DNA from: Lachnospiraceae bacterium
GTDB taxonomy: Bacteria > Bacillota > Clostridia > Lachnospirales > Lachnospiraceae
Length of the DNA: 61,408 nt
NCBI GenBank assembly: GCA_022510725.1
Contig: JAFLSW010000011.1
Coordinates: 1 to 61,408 of the forward strand
Direction: 5' to 3'
Shown here: in pieces, positions 1 to 8,519 of the stretch
Layout: every line of letters begins with the position of its first letter
Position numbering within the stretch: position 1 is the first letter of the stretch
The notes under the pieces: model-generated
Told to the model about the DNA's origin: nothing
Database searches by the model: none
Seen by the model: the letters and a program-made list of their open reading frames with translations, nothing else
Made by a program: the position numbers and the translations under genes

Positions 1-12
1 ATGCAATTATAA
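1..12 (+). other. Possible 3' end of an upstream gene cut by the window edge
   Basis: The first four codons read M-Q-L-stop if the frame starting at base 1 is used, with TAA at 10-12, followed 21 bases later by cheA. In related flagellar operons a chemotaxis gene such as cheB often precedes cheA, so this may be the tail of that gene. Twelve bases cannot identify it. Confidence 0.25.
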
Positions 13-33
13 AGAACGTGGGGGTAATCAAAG

Positions 34-2163
34 ATGGACGTTAGCCAATATCTTGAGATCTTTCTGGATGAAACAAAAGAACATTTGCAAAACCTCAGCG
101 ATTCGCTGATGAACCTGGAGCAGGATCCGGACAACATGGATACTGTGAATGAGATTTTCCGTGCCGCACATACCTTAAAGGGTATGGCGGGTACCATGGG
201 CTATAAGAGGATGCAGAATCTGACCCATGACATGGAGAATGTATTCTCCGAGATCAGAAACGGCACCTTTAAAGCCGACGGTTCCATGGTGGATGTGCTG
301 TTCCAGTGTCTGGATGCTTTGGAGGAGTATACCAACAATATCCAAAGTACATCTGATGAGGGCACCAATGACAATGAGCACCTGATCAAAGCCTTAAACG
401 ACATATTGGCAGGGGGCGGTGCAACTCCTGCAGCAAAACCCGATACAGAGGCTGCTTCCGTAGAGGAAAGCAGTGAAGAAGAGGCACCTGCCACAGAGGA
501 GGCTCCTGCAGATCCTTCCAAGGAGAAATGGCGTGAGATCAAGCTGGGTGAGACCGAAAAGGATGTCATGGACGAAGCGTACAAACAGAGCAAGAATGTT
601 ATGGGCATTACCGTTTATGTACAGGAGAACTGCATCTTAAAGGCTGCCAGAGCCTTCCTGGTATACAAAGCCCTGGAAGATCTGGGCGAGACCATTGTAT
701 CTGTTCCCAGCGCCCAGGATATTGAAGATGAGAAGTTCGATTATGATTTCAGTGTGATCTTTATTACAGATGCGGATAAAGAGGCGGTAAAAAATGCGAT
801 CCTCAGCGTATCTGAAATAGACGACTGCTATGTGTCCATGATTGAGCCGGAGGAATCCAAAGCAGAAGGGAAACCTGCTGAGGAGACAAAGGATGATAAG
901 GCAGATGACAAGGCAGTAGCGGCATCGGCAAATAATGCACCTGCTGCAGCGCCTCAGTCAAATGCACCTGCTAAGGGAGCAGATAAAGCAAAGGCAGCAA
1001 AACCTGTTGTTAACAGGACTGTCCGTGTGGATATCGAGAAGCTGGATGTGCTGATGAACTTAGTCAGCGAGCTGATCACGGCAAAGAACTCCATGGTATC
1101 TGCTGCCAATACAGAAGGCATTACGGCTAATGGTTCCGTGAATGAGTCCATTGAATATTTGGAGAGCGTTACCACCAGCCTTCATGAATCTGTTATGAAG
1201 GTAAGGATGGTGCCTATTGAGTCTGTTGTACAAAAGTTCCCTAAGATGATCAGGGATCTTTCCAAAAAGCTGGATAAAAAAATGCAGCTGTTCATGAGCG
1301 GTGAGGAGACAGAATTAGACCGTACCGTGGTAGATGAGATCGGCGATCCTTTGATGCACTTGCTGCGTAACTCCGCTGACCATGGTCTGGAGTCTGCAGA
1401 GCTTCGTATGGAAAGAGGAAAACCGGAGATCGGTTCCATTTATCTGGATGCTTACCAGGATGGAAACAATGTTGTCATCGAAGTAAGGGATGACGGTAAC
1501 GGTATTGATGTGGAAGCGGTTAAGGCCAAAGCCATCGAGAAAGGTGTCATCACCCCGGATCAGGCTGAGAGCATGAATGAGAACGATGCGATCAATCTGC
1601 TGTTCATGCCCAGCTTTTCCACAGCAAAGAAGGTGTCTGATGTATCCGGCAGGGGCGTAGGTCTGGATGTTGTAAAATCCAAGATCGAATCTTTGAGCGG
1701 TGATGTGGAGGTTAAGACAAAGCTGGGTGAAGGCAGTACCTTTATTATCAGACTGCCTCTGACACTGGCTATCATCCAGGCGTTGATGGTAATCGTAGGA
1801 GGAGAGAAATATGCCATTTCCTTAGGTGCCATTCAGACCATCGAGGATGTGGAAGCGGGCGATATCAAGTTCGTTCAAAATAAAGAAGTGATCAATCTGC
1901 GCGGCGATGTGATCCCGCTGATCAGGTTAAATGAGGTATTGGAGATCGAGTCTACCAAGGGTCCTGATGATGATCTGGTCGTAGCCATTGTGAAGAAGGG
2001 CGATAAACTGGCGGGTCTTGTTGTAGATGAGTTAATGGGGCAGCAGGAGATCGTTATCAAATCCCTTGGCAAATATATTAATAAGAGCAAGATCATCAGC
2101 GGTGCTACGATCCTGGGTGACGGTGAGATCGCGCTGATCATCGATGCAAACGCATTGCTGTAA
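34..2163 (+). CDS. cheA: Chemotaxis histidine kinase CheA
   Basis: Cytoplasmic kinase of the receptor-CheW-CheA arrays; it autophosphorylates and passes phosphate to CheY and CheB. The domain order is complete. The N-terminal Hpt domain carries the phosphorylated histidine at H46 in AAHTLKGMAG. A P2-like response-regulator docking domain lies at about 185-275, flanked by Ala/Glu/Lys-rich linkers. P3 dimerisation begins near 329 (VDIEKLDVLMNLVSELITAK). The ATPase has its N box near 434 (DEIGDPLMHLLRNSADH), G1 DDGNGID near 486 and G2 GRGVGLDVV near 539. A CheW-like P5 domain fills about 577-709. The 709-residue length is normal. The ATG is preceded by a GGGGGTAA-type ribosome site. It heads a tight run cheA-cheW-cheC-cheD, with 15 bases to cheW. 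Confidence 0.97.
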   Translation: MDVSQYLEIFLDETKEHLQNLSDSLMNLEQDPDNMDTVNEIFRAAHTLKGMAGTMGYKRMQNLTHDMENVFSEIRNGTFKADGSMVDVLFQCLDALEEYTNNIQSTSDEGTNDNEHLIKALNDILAGGGATPAAKPDTEAASVEESSEEEAPATEEAPADPSKEKWREIKLGETEKDVMDEAYKQSKNVMGITVYVQENCILKAARAFLVYKALEDLGETIVSVPSAQDIEDEKFDYDFSVIFITDADKEAVKNAILSVSEIDDCYVSMIEPEESKAEGKPAEETKDDKADDKAVAASANNAPAAAPQSNAPAKGADKAKAAKPVVNRTVRVDIEKLDVLMNLVSELITAKNSMVSAANTEGITANGSVNESIEYLESVTTSLHESVMKVRMVPIESVVQKFPKMIRDLSKKLDKKMQLFMSGEETELDRTVVDEIGDPLMHLLRNSADHGLESAELRMERGKPEIGSIYLDAYQDGNNVVIEVRDDGNGIDVEAVKAKAIEKGVITPDQAESMNENDAINLLFMPSFSTAKKVSDVSGRGVGLDVVKSKIESLSGDVEVKTKLGEGSTFIIRLPLTLAIIQALMVIVGGEKYAISLGAIQTIEDVEAGDIKFVQNKEVINLRGDVIPLIRLNEVLEIESTKGPDDDLVVAIVKKGDKLAGLVVDELMGQQEIVIKSLGKYINKSKIISGATILGDGEIALIIDANALL

Positions 2164-2178
2164 GAGGGAGGTATTGCA

Positions 2179-2652
2179 ATGGATTATTTAAATGTACAAA
2201 AAGAAGAAGAAAAAGTGCAATATATCGTAGTGAAATTCGGAGGCGAGCAGTACGGTATCGATATTAAGTATATCGACAATATCGTAAGGATGCAGCGGAT
2301 CACCAGAGTACCCAAGGTACAAAGCTACATCAAGGGTGTGACCAATCTAAGAGGTGAGATCATTCCCGTAGTCAGCATTCGTTTGAAAATGGGTCTGGGT
2401 GACGACGAATACACCAAGAGCACCCGTATCATCATTATCCGCTTAGACAATGGTGATACCATTGGTATCCTGGTGGATGAGGTAAAAGAAGTAATCAACT
2501 TAGGACCTTCCAGTATTGAAAGAATATCCTATGATGCCAAAGAAGAAAAGTCCAATTATCTGTGGGGCGTAGGCAAGGATAAAGGAGAATTGATCTCTCT
2601 TCTGGATATGAATCTGGTTTTTGCTGATAAGGAAGCTCCGGTAAATATTTAA
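2179..2652 (+). CDS. cheW: Chemotaxis adaptor protein CheW
   Basis: Scaffold protein that couples chemoreceptors to CheA in the polar signalling array. The 157-residue protein is a single CheW domain of the usual size, with the typical motif GVTNLRGEIIPVVSIRLKM near residues 53-71 and a second conserved stretch GILVDEVKEVINL near 94-106. The start ATG follows GAGGGAGG with suitable spacing, directly after the cheA stop. It should be cotranscribed with cheA and cheC. Confidence 0.97.
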   Translation: MDYLNVQKEEEKVQYIVVKFGGEQYGIDIKYIDNIVRMQRITRVPKVQSYIKGVTNLRGEIIPVVSIRLKMGLGDDEYTKSTRIIIIRLDNGDTIGILVDEVKEVINLGPSSIERISYDAKEEKSNYLWGVGKDKGELISLLDMNLVFADKEAPVNI

Positions 2653-2668
2653 AGGTGGTATAGGGAAT

Positions 2669-3280
2669 ATGAGCGATTTTACATTAGATAATTCCCACAA
2701 TTATTTTGATGTATTAAAAGAGCTTGGCAATATTGGCGCCGGAAATGCCACGACGGCTTTGTCACAAATGCTGGGATGCAAAGTGGACATGAAGGTGCCA
2801 CAGGTTAAGCTTCTTGAATTTAAAGAAATAGGAGAAGCCATGGGCGGCGAAGAGCAGCTTATGGCAGGCGTATATGTTATGGTTGCCGGCGATATAGCGG
2901 GCAGCATGATGTTCCTTTTGGAGAAAAAGGCAGCCCATAGCCTGGTAGCCAAGCTGATGATGACGGAACCCAATTTAGAAGACGACTTTTCGGAAATGGA
3001 ATGGTCCGCCTTAAAAGAAATTGGGAATATTATTGTGTCTTCTTATCTGAATTCTCTTGCTACCATGACCAATATGAAAATTGTTTCTTCCGTACCGGAT
3101 CTGACTATTGATATGGCAGGAGCGCTTCTTAGCGTTCCGGCTATTCATTTTGGTGAAATGGGCGATAAAATGCTATTGATAGAGACCAGATTTTTGGATG
3201 AGGTAGATATAGAAGGGTATTTCATTTTGATTCCCGACTTAGAGTCCTATGACAGGATCCTAACAACTCTCGGTATGTAA
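2669..3280 (+). CDS. cheC: CheY-P phosphatase CheC
   Basis: CheC dephosphorylates CheY-P and binds CheD, linking adaptation to receptor deamidation in Gram-positive bacteria. The 203-residue protein shows both copies of the CheC/CheX active-site helix: ELGNIGAGNATTALS at about 18-32 and EIGNIIVSSYLNSL at about 116-129. In this family the Glu and Asn of each motif position water for attack on the aspartyl phosphate. With both motifs intact it should be an active two-site phosphatase. The start follows AAAGGTGG 17 bases after cheW. CheD is encoded next, as in Bacillus and Thermotoga. cheY is not in this window. Confidence 0.95.
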   Translation: MSDFTLDNSHNYFDVLKELGNIGAGNATTALSQMLGCKVDMKVPQVKLLEFKEIGEAMGGEEQLMAGVYVMVAGDIAGSMMFLLEKKAAHSLVAKLMMTEPNLEDDFSEMEWSALKEIGNIIVSSYLNSLATMTNMKIVSSVPDLTIDMAGALLSVPAIHFGEMGDKMLLIETRFLDEVDIEGYFILIPDLESYDRILTTLGM

Positions 3281-3317
3281 TAAATGAGATCAACTTCTGT
3301 GTGGGTATGAGAAAGTT

Positions 3318-3803
3318 ATGGGTGCAGTTATAAAAGTAGGAATGGCAGATTATAAGATATGCAGAAGTCCTGATGCGGTCACTACTTTAGGGCTTGGTTC
3401 CTGTGTAGGAATTGCCCTTTGGGACAGGGAAAAGAAGATCGGCGGACTGGTACATATCATGCTGCCAAGCAGTATGTCATTAAAACAGAATAGTAATCCC
3501 CTTAAATTTGCAGATACGGGTATTGATGAATTGGTGAAGCAGATGGTGCTTGCAGGCGCTTCCAAGAACAATCTGGTAGCAAAAATCGCAGGCGGTTCCC
3601 AGATGTTTAATTTTCAACAGTCCAGCGCGACATCCGGAATAGGGGAGCGGAATGTGGAGTCGTCAAAAGAAAAGCTGAACATGTTGCGTATTCCCATATT
3701 GGCAAGCGATACAGGGGAAAACTATGGTCGTACCGTTACATTTTATCCGGAAAACGGGGATTTTGTGATTCGGGCGGTAGGCAAGCCTGAGAAAGTGATT
3801 TAA
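3318..3803 (+). CDS. cheD: Chemoreceptor glutamine deamidase CheD
   Basis: CheD converts receptor glutamines to glutamates and is regulated by CheC. The 161-residue protein carries the papain-like active site of the family: Cys29 in LGLGSCVGIALWD and His46 in GGLVHIMLPSS, with the following ADTG near 65-68 probably giving the third residue. The fold-typical AGGSQMF stretch lies further on. The ATG at 3318 has only a weak upstream purine run (GTATGAGAAAG), so its translation may depend on coupling with cheC. The gene after it starts 3 bases past its stop. Confidence 0.94.
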   Translation: MGAVIKVGMADYKICRSPDAVTTLGLGSCVGIALWDREKKIGGLVHIMLPSSMSLKQNSNPLKFADTGIDELVKQMVLAGASKNNLVAKIAGGSQMFNFQQSSATSGIGERNVESSKEKLNMLRIPILASDTGENYGRTVTFYPENGDFVIRAVGKPEKVI

Positions 3804-3806
3804 ATT

Positions 3807-4136
3807 ATGAAAAGAAAAATGATTCCTTTATTTCTCATGCTGGTGGCGGGAGCCATAACCAGTATCATAACCTACCTGAAAAACTATGAGCTGATGCCCA
3901 TGCTTTGGACGCTTCTTGGCGTTTTAGTAGGTTTTTATGTATTGGGTGTTATCATTGAGAAAGTATTGGATCTGTTTGATGCCCAGATAGAAGAGCGCGA
4001 GAAAGCAGAAGGTGCGGTCATTGAAAAAGATGTGGCCGTAGAAGAAGGGACGGCTGAAGGGCAGGAAACAGAAGAACAGGAAGTGCAGGCTGAAAAACAG
4101 GATGGGTCGGAGGCTGCAGAGGAACCGGCAGAATAG
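3807..4136 (+). CDS. Small membrane protein of the flagellar operon, function unknown
   Basis: A 109-residue protein with two predicted membrane helices (about residues 5-20 and 30-52) followed by a very acidic Glu-rich tail from about 65 to the end. It lies between cheD and the flagellar-type sigma factor with almost no spacing, so it is cotranscribed with them. I do not recognise a named family. The hydrophobic hairpin plus cytoplasmic acidic tail suggests a small membrane anchor, and its location suggests a link to flagellar or chemotaxis assembly. Both are inference from position and composition only. Confidence 0.8.
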   Translation: MKRKMIPLFLMLVAGAITSIITYLKNYELMPMLWTLLGVLVGFYVLGVIIEKVLDLFDAQIEEREKAEGAVIEKDVAVEEGTAEGQETEEQEVQAEKQDGSEAAEEPAE

Positions 4137-4174
4137 GCTTTTAGCAGAGACGAATGGATGTTGTGGAGGATACC

Positions 4175-4942
4175 ATGGACGAAGCGGGAAGGAAAAAGCT
4201 CTGGCAGGACTATCACCAGCATAAAAGCCAGGACTTACGGGAAAAGATCATATTGGAATATGCGCCGCTAGTCAAGTTGGTAGCAGGCAGACTTAGTATG
4301 TATCTGGGTTATAATGTGGAATATGATGACCTGGTAGGATATGGGGTCTTTGGTTTGATCGATGCCATTGATAAGTTTGACACCTGCAAAGATGTTAAGT
4401 TTGAAACCTATGCCAGCCTGCGGATCAGAGGGGCCATTTTAGACCAGATCCGAAAAATGGACTGGATTCCCCGGACCATCAGACAGCGACAACGAAAAAT
4501 AGAAACGGTAATGAAGGAGATCGAGACCACCACCGGCAGAACTGCTACGGATGAGGAAATTGCAAAGGGACTTGGCATATCCGATGATGAATATCTGGAC
4601 TGGCAGTCTCAGATGAAGATCACAGGCGTGGTCAGCTTAAACGAGTATATTGAGCAGGGAGGTCCGGAGTTAAAGGGAGAAAGGAGTTCCTCTCAGTATC
4701 AGATTCCGGAAGATGTGGCGGAGCAGGCAGAATTAAAAGAAAAATTAAAGGAATCCTTGGATACATTAACAGAAAAAGAAAGAAAAGTTGTGCTTTTATA
4801 TTATTATGAAGACCTGACATTAAAGGAGATCAGTAATATATTGGAGGTTTCCGAATCCAGGGTATCGCAGCTTCATACCAAGGCACTTTCTAAAATGAGG
4901 GGAAAATTGGGGAACTATATGGGGATTCTCTCGGATATGTAA
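4175..4942 (+). CDS. FliA/WhiG-family RNA polymerase sigma factor
   Basis: Alternative sigma-70 factor of the flagellar (sigma-28/SigD) type, expected to direct RNA polymerase to late flagellar, motility and receptor promoters. Region 2 contains YDDLVGYGVFGLIDAIDKFD, then FETYASLRIRGAILDQIRKM. Region 3 follows with WIPRTIRQRQRKIE. Region 4 holds the helix-turn-helix LTLKEISNILEVSESRVSQL. I chose the ATG at 4175 because GGAGGA at 4165-4170 is placed correctly for it. An in-frame ATG at 4154 would add seven residues but has no ribosome site. The product is 255 residues. Family members in this operon position are called fliA, sigD or whiG. No anti-sigma gene is visible here. Confidence 0.95.
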   Translation: MDEAGRKKLWQDYHQHKSQDLREKIILEYAPLVKLVAGRLSMYLGYNVEYDDLVGYGVFGLIDAIDKFDTCKDVKFETYASLRIRGAILDQIRKMDWIPRTIRQRQRKIETVMKEIETTTGRTATDEEIAKGLGISDDEYLDWQSQMKITGVVSLNEYIEQGGPELKGERSSSQYQIPEDVAEQAELKEKLKESLDTLTEKERKVVLLYYYEDLTLKEISNILEVSESRVSQLHTKALSKMRGKLGNYMGILSDM

Positions 4943-4977
4943 AGATTTATCATAAGAATATTGAATGAGGGAAAAAT

Positions 4978-6573
4978 ATGAATGGCTATTTTCAATTGAT
5001 CATAGATGATACAAATATTTCCGTTAAATTGGTTCCGCCAACGGATGGTGGTAAAAAACTGAATGTGCCTGAGCTGGTTGATTATCTGACTGTCAAAAAC
5101 ATAGAGGTAACCAACCCGAAAGCTCTTGTTCAGTTGGCAAATGCCATGGCGGATGAGGTAAAAACAGTTCCGCTCAATAATATAGGCGGACTTCCTGAAA
5201 GGGAATGTTTTAAAGTGACGGTTTCTCCGGATAGGACAGAGGCTGTGGCACGCTTTTATCCTCCAAGTACGGGAGGCGCGGCTTACCAGTCTAAAGAAGA
5301 GATCATAGACGATCTGAAGTTTTATAATGTGGCTTTCGGTTATGATGAAGAAGCCATTGAGCGATATTTGAAAGAGCGCAATTATTGTGAAGATATTGTG
5401 GTTGCCAGAGGGAAGGAACCGATTCACGGCAAAGATGCCTGGATCGAATATTTTTTTGATACTGATCTGAATACAAGACCGAAAAGGAATGAAGATGGTT
5501 CCGTAGACTTTTTTAATCTCAATACCATCAATCACTGCAAGGTGGGAGATCTGCTGGCAAAGCTTCATCCCGAGGTGCCAGGTCAGCCCGGAACCGATGT
5601 TTACGGCGAGGTCATCAAGCAAAGAGATGCGAAGAAAACCTATTTAAAATTCGGCCGTAACATTATTCTTTCCGAAGATGCAAGGGAGATCACTTCCAAT
5701 GTAAACGGCCATGTCAGCCTGACCGGAGGAAAGGTTTTTGTTTCCGATGTATATGAAGTGGAAAATGTGGGAACAGCTACGGGAAACATTGAAGCGGAAG
5801 GCAGCGTTTTGGTAACGGGAAATGTACAGGCGGGATTTTCCATTAAAGCCAAAGGCGATGTAGAAGTCAGAGGCGTGGTAGAAGGCGCCGTGATCGAAAC
5901 TGATGGAGATATTATCATTGCCAGAGGTATGAACGGCATGGGAAAGGGCATTTTAAGAGCAGGAGGCAGGATCATCCTAAAGTATGCGGAGAATGCCACC
6001 ATTCATTCCGGCTCTTATGTAGAAAGCGAATCCATTCTCCACAGCACCGTCAATGCCAAAACAGAAGTCGTGGTTGACGGCAGGAAAGGTTTTATTGCAG
6101 GCGGTGTGGTCCGGGCTGCTTCCAGAATAAAATGTAAGACCCTGGGATCTCCCATGGGAGCAGATACGGTAGTAGAAGTAGGCGTAGATCCGGAAATGAA
6201 GAAGACATATCAGGATATGCAGAAGGAAATGCTGGATATTGTGAAAAACTTGAAAAATATCCAACCGATCTTAGCTACCACAACCAAGAAGATAAAAGCG
6301 GGAGAAAAGTATCCGCCCGAAAAGATGAAATATATTGAGAGCCTGATCCTGACCAACAAGCAGCAGACAGAGCGTCTGGGACAGATTCAGGAAGAAATGG
6401 AGACCATGGATGAACTGATGAAAAACGAGGAGCATGCCTGTGTCCGTGTACATGAGGATGCTTATGCCGGCACCAGGATCGTGATCGGAGATGTTTCCAT
6501 GGTATTAAAAAAGAATGCCACATATTGCCGGTTTGTAAAAGAACAGGGAGAGATCAAGACAGCCGCATATTAG
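4978..6573 (+). CDS. fapA: Flagellar assembly protein A (FapA, DUF342)
   Basis: The 531-residue protein matches the DUF342/FapA family, which often sits beside flagellar and chemotaxis genes in Clostridia. It has an N-terminal alpha/beta region, then from about residue 200 a long right-handed beta-helix-like stretch of short Gly/Val-rich turns (for example NGHVSLTGGKVFVSDVYEVE near 242-261). A C-terminal helical region from about 400 to 500 is probably coiled coil. The turn repeats resemble those of bactofilins and polar-localisation proteins. Its exact role is not settled; in Vibrio FapA affects polar flagellation and glucose signalling. The ATG follows GAGGGAAAA. It overlaps no neighbour and is followed by small operon genes. 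Confidence 0.9.
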   Translation: MNGYFQLIIDDTNISVKLVPPTDGGKKLNVPELVDYLTVKNIEVTNPKALVQLANAMADEVKTVPLNNIGGLPERECFKVTVSPDRTEAVARFYPPSTGGAAYQSKEEIIDDLKFYNVAFGYDEEAIERYLKERNYCEDIVVARGKEPIHGKDAWIEYFFDTDLNTRPKRNEDGSVDFFNLNTINHCKVGDLLAKLHPEVPGQPGTDVYGEVIKQRDAKKTYLKFGRNIILSEDAREITSNVNGHVSLTGGKVFVSDVYEVENVGTATGNIEAEGSVLVTGNVQAGFSIKAKGDVEVRGVVEGAVIETDGDIIIARGMNGMGKGILRAGGRIILKYAENATIHSGSYVESESILHSTVNAKTEVVVDGRKGFIAGGVVRAASRIKCKTLGSPMGADTVVEVGVDPEMKKTYQDMQKEMLDIVKNLKNIQPILATTTKKIKAGEKYPPEKMKYIESLILTNKQQTERLGQIQEEMETMDELMKNEEHACVRVHEDAYAGTRIVIGDVSMVLKKNATYCRFVKEQGEIKTAAY

Positions 6574-6586
6574 GAGGTGTGTGTAA

Positions 6587-6904
6587 ATGGCAGTAGGAAT
6601 GGTGGAATTGCATGGGACGATTCAGAGAACCCAGGATTATACTGCTATCAAACATCAGGAAAATGCCAAGCCTATGGTAGATCAGGCTAATTTTCAGACA
6701 CAGATGGATAAAAAGGTAGAAGAAAAGCACACCCAGGTACTGCAGGGAGATGATACGACCAGAAATGAAAACAATGCAGATGCCAGGGAAAAAGGTAAAA
6801 ACTCCTATGCGGGAGATGGTGGTGCAAACAGAAAGAAAAAGGATAATGCGCAGGAAGGAAAGGTCGTTTTAAAAGGCATGTCACATTTTGATATGTCCGT
6901 CTGA
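6587..6904 (+). CDS. Hypothetical protein of the flagellar operon
   Basis: A 105-residue hydrophilic protein with a very strong ribosome site (TAGGAGGTGTG) 13 bases after fapA. The sequence is low-complexity, rich in Lys, Glu, Asn, Gln and Asp, with no membrane segment or signal peptide. The only ordered-looking parts are the first 35 residues and the last 15. I do not recognise a family. Its tight placement between fapA and the next membrane-anchored protein shows it belongs to the operon. Confidence 0.75.
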   Translation: MAVGMVELHGTIQRTQDYTAIKHQENAKPMVDQANFQTQMDKKVEEKHTQVLQGDDTTRNENNADAREKGKNSYAGDGGANRKKKDNAQEGKVVLKGMSHFDMSV

Positions 6905-6919
6905 CCGGGGAAAGATACC

Positions 6920-7621
6920 ATGACAGGAATGGAAATCGTGCTCTTATTTTTGGGCATAGTCGTATTTGCGGCCAGCTTTTTCATACCGGAGAAAGCAAAG
7001 GAAACAGACGAAAAGACGCTGGAATTAGGCGAAGAAAAGGTAAAAGAAATCATCACTGAGCAGATGAAAGAGGCGAAAGAGCAGCTTCGGGATGCAGTAG
7101 ATGAAACCGTGAGCTATGCGGTGGAAAAATCGGAGCGTTCTTTAGAACGGGTGTCAAATGAAAAGATTACCTCTGTTTCTGAATTTTCAGAGACGGTCAT
7201 GGAGGACATACACAAGAGCCATCAGGAAGTGATGTTTTTATATGACATGCTCCATGATAAACAAAAAAATCTCCAGGAAACCGTAAAGGCGGCAGATCAG
7301 ACAAATGAAAGAGCCAAAGAGACCAAAAACGAACTGGAAACAGTAGTCCAGGAGGCTGCTATGGTGGAGCCTATCATAGAAAAGGCAGATTCCTTTCAGC
7401 CGATTCCGGTTCCCAGAGTGCCTGCTGCAGGTTCTACGGTACGGATCATCGAGCCCGTAACGGAAGAAAAGCCGAAGGAAGAAATGGAGCAGAGTGGTAA
7501 CAATAACGAGAAAATATTAGAAATGCACAAACAGGGCAAATCGAATGTGGCCATTGCCAAGGAACTGGGCTTAGGCGTAGGCGAGGTAAATCTGGTTATC
7601 GATTTGTTTGAGGTGATATAG
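6920..7621 (+). CDS. DUF6115-type membrane-anchored coiled-coil protein
   Basis: A 233-residue protein with one N-terminal membrane helix (about 5-22), a long Glu/Lys/Gln coiled coil (about 30-150), a Pro-rich linker, and a conserved C-terminal helix-turn-helix-like segment (about 195-233, ILEMHKQGKSNVAIAKELGL). That C-terminal segment is typical of the DUF6115 family found next to flagellar genes in Lachnospiraceae. The C-terminal module resembles a Fis/Hin-type DNA-binding fold, but DNA binding is not shown. The start ATG lies 15 bases after the previous stop. It probably works with its operon neighbours at the cytoplasmic face of the membrane. Confidence 0.8.
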   Translation: MTGMEIVLLFLGIVVFAASFFIPEKAKETDEKTLELGEEKVKEIITEQMKEAKEQLRDAVDETVSYAVEKSERSLERVSNEKITSVSEFSETVMEDIHKSHQEVMFLYDMLHDKQKNLQETVKAADQTNERAKETKNELETVVQEAAMVEPIIEKADSFQPIPVPRVPAAGSTVRIIEPVTEEKPKEEMEQSGNNNEKILEMHKQGKSNVAIAKELGLGVGEVNLVIDLFEVI

Positions 7622-7623
7622 AA

Positions 7624-8310
7624 GTGAAACTGAGATATTATTTAAGAGGTCTGGGCATCGGCATTGCGGTAACAGCGCTTTTAATGGGCATTGCTCTTTC
7701 AAAAAAGGGAGAGACCTTAACAGACGAACAGATCAGAGAACGGGCTCTGAAACTGGGTATGATAGATGGAAGTGAGACATTGGCGTCTCTGGAACACGAA
7801 GGAGAAGATGAGCTTGCCGGCGAATATCCTATGGGCGGCGTGTCCGAGAATCGGTTTATTGTCCAATCGGATGAGGAAGGGCAGCATCAATATGAACCCG
7901 CTGAAGACAGTGAAGCTTTAGATGAGGAAACGGTGGGAGAGCCGCTGACAGAAGAAGAATTAGCAGAAGCGAATGTAACAGTAGAAGCGGGCGACAATGC
8001 GGAAACAGATGATGAGACAGAAGCGGATAATCCCCCTTCCCAAAGTCCCACTGAGGAGGATACGGCTCAGGAAGAAACACCGTCTTCTTCAAGGGAAGAA
8101 ATCGTCATCATCACGGTTTATTCCGGCGAAGGCTCCGGTGTGGTGGCAAATAAGCTGAAAAATGCCGGGCTGATCGAGGATGCAGGTGACTTTGACCGCT
8201 TCTTATGTCAGAACGGATATGATAAACGCCTTTCTACAGGAGACCATGATATTGTGGTGGGTTCTTCTTATCGGGAAATGGCAGAAGCTCTGGTAAAGAG
8301 AAAGAATTAA
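7624..8310 (+). CDS. MltG-like membrane protein lacking the catalytic domain
   Basis: A 228-residue protein with an N-terminal membrane helix (about 8-27), a long acidic disordered linker rich in Glu, Thr and Ala (about 55-155), and a C-terminal globular part (about 158-228). That part resembles the N-terminal LysM-like module of the endolytic transglycosylase MltG/YceG (IVIITVYSGEGSGVVANKL and later YDKRLSTGDHDI). Full MltG proteins are usually above 300 residues and carry a catalytic glutamate domain, which is absent, so glycan cleavage is not expected. It starts at a GTG two bases after the previous stop, with GAGGTG upstream. It is the last gene of the flagellar run before a terminator. 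Confidence 0.75.
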   Translation: MKLRYYLRGLGIGIAVTALLMGIALSKKGETLTDEQIRERALKLGMIDGSETLASLEHEGEDELAGEYPMGGVSENRFIVQSDEEGQHQYEPAEDSEALDEETVGEPLTEEELAEANVTVEAGDNAETDDETEADNPPSQSPTEEDTAQEETPSSSREEIVIITVYSGEGSGVVANKLKNAGLIEDAGDFDRFLCQNGYDKRLSTGDHDIVVGSSYREMAEALVKRKN

Positions 8311-8326
8311 GGTTGATAGCGGATTT

Positions 8327-8370
8327 AGAGCAAGTTTTTAGGGGAAAACCCTTGCACTTGCTCTTTCTTT
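8327..8370 (+). terminator. Rho-independent terminator of the flagellar operon
   Basis: The stem AGAGCAAG (8327-8334) pairs with CTTGCTCT (8357-8364), with an inner GGGG/CCC pairing and a T-rich tail. It lies 16 bases after the MltG-like gene and separates the flagellar operon from rpsB. Confidence 0.8.
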
Positions 8371-8380
8371 ATGGTAAAAT
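8352..8380 (+). promoter_or_regulatory. Sigma-A promoter for rpsB-tsf
   Basis: A -35 of TTGCAC (8352-8357), a 17-base spacer and an extended -10 (TGG then TAAAAT at 8375-8380). The -35 lies inside the 3' arm of the preceding terminator. Transcription would start near 8387, giving a leader of about 130 bases. Confidence 0.75.
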
Positions 8381-8386
8381 TTTCTC

Positions 8387-8507
8387 GTTGCGGCCGATTG
8401 AAGGCAATGACTTCTATCGGCAAGAAAAAACACGCATATAATCCCTGCCGGTGCTTCTTAACGCGGAGGTGGCAGAAAAGAGGATGTATGCGGAAGAAAA
8501 ACCAAAT
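8387..8507 (+). ncRNA. Structured 5' leader of rpsB, candidate S2 autoregulatory element
   Basis: The leader can form a hairpin with GCCGAT (8393-8398) and GAAG (8400-8403) pairing to CTTC (8411-8414) and ATCGGC (8416-8421). A second stem has CGCATA (8433-8438) and CTGCC (8445-8449) pairing to GGCAG (8471-8475) and TATGCG (8487-8492), ending just before the ribosome site. Ribosomal protein operons often carry such leaders for feedback control. Binding by S2 is inferred. Confidence 0.5.
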
Positions 8508-8519
8508 GGAGGTAAGATT

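Noticed and set aside
4915-5622. Long open frame on the minus strand opposite the start of fapA (also others, for example opposite nusA at 35177-36229)
   Set aside because: These lie antisense to clear conserved genes, have no ribosome sites or recognisable domains, and reflect codon bias of the true strand.
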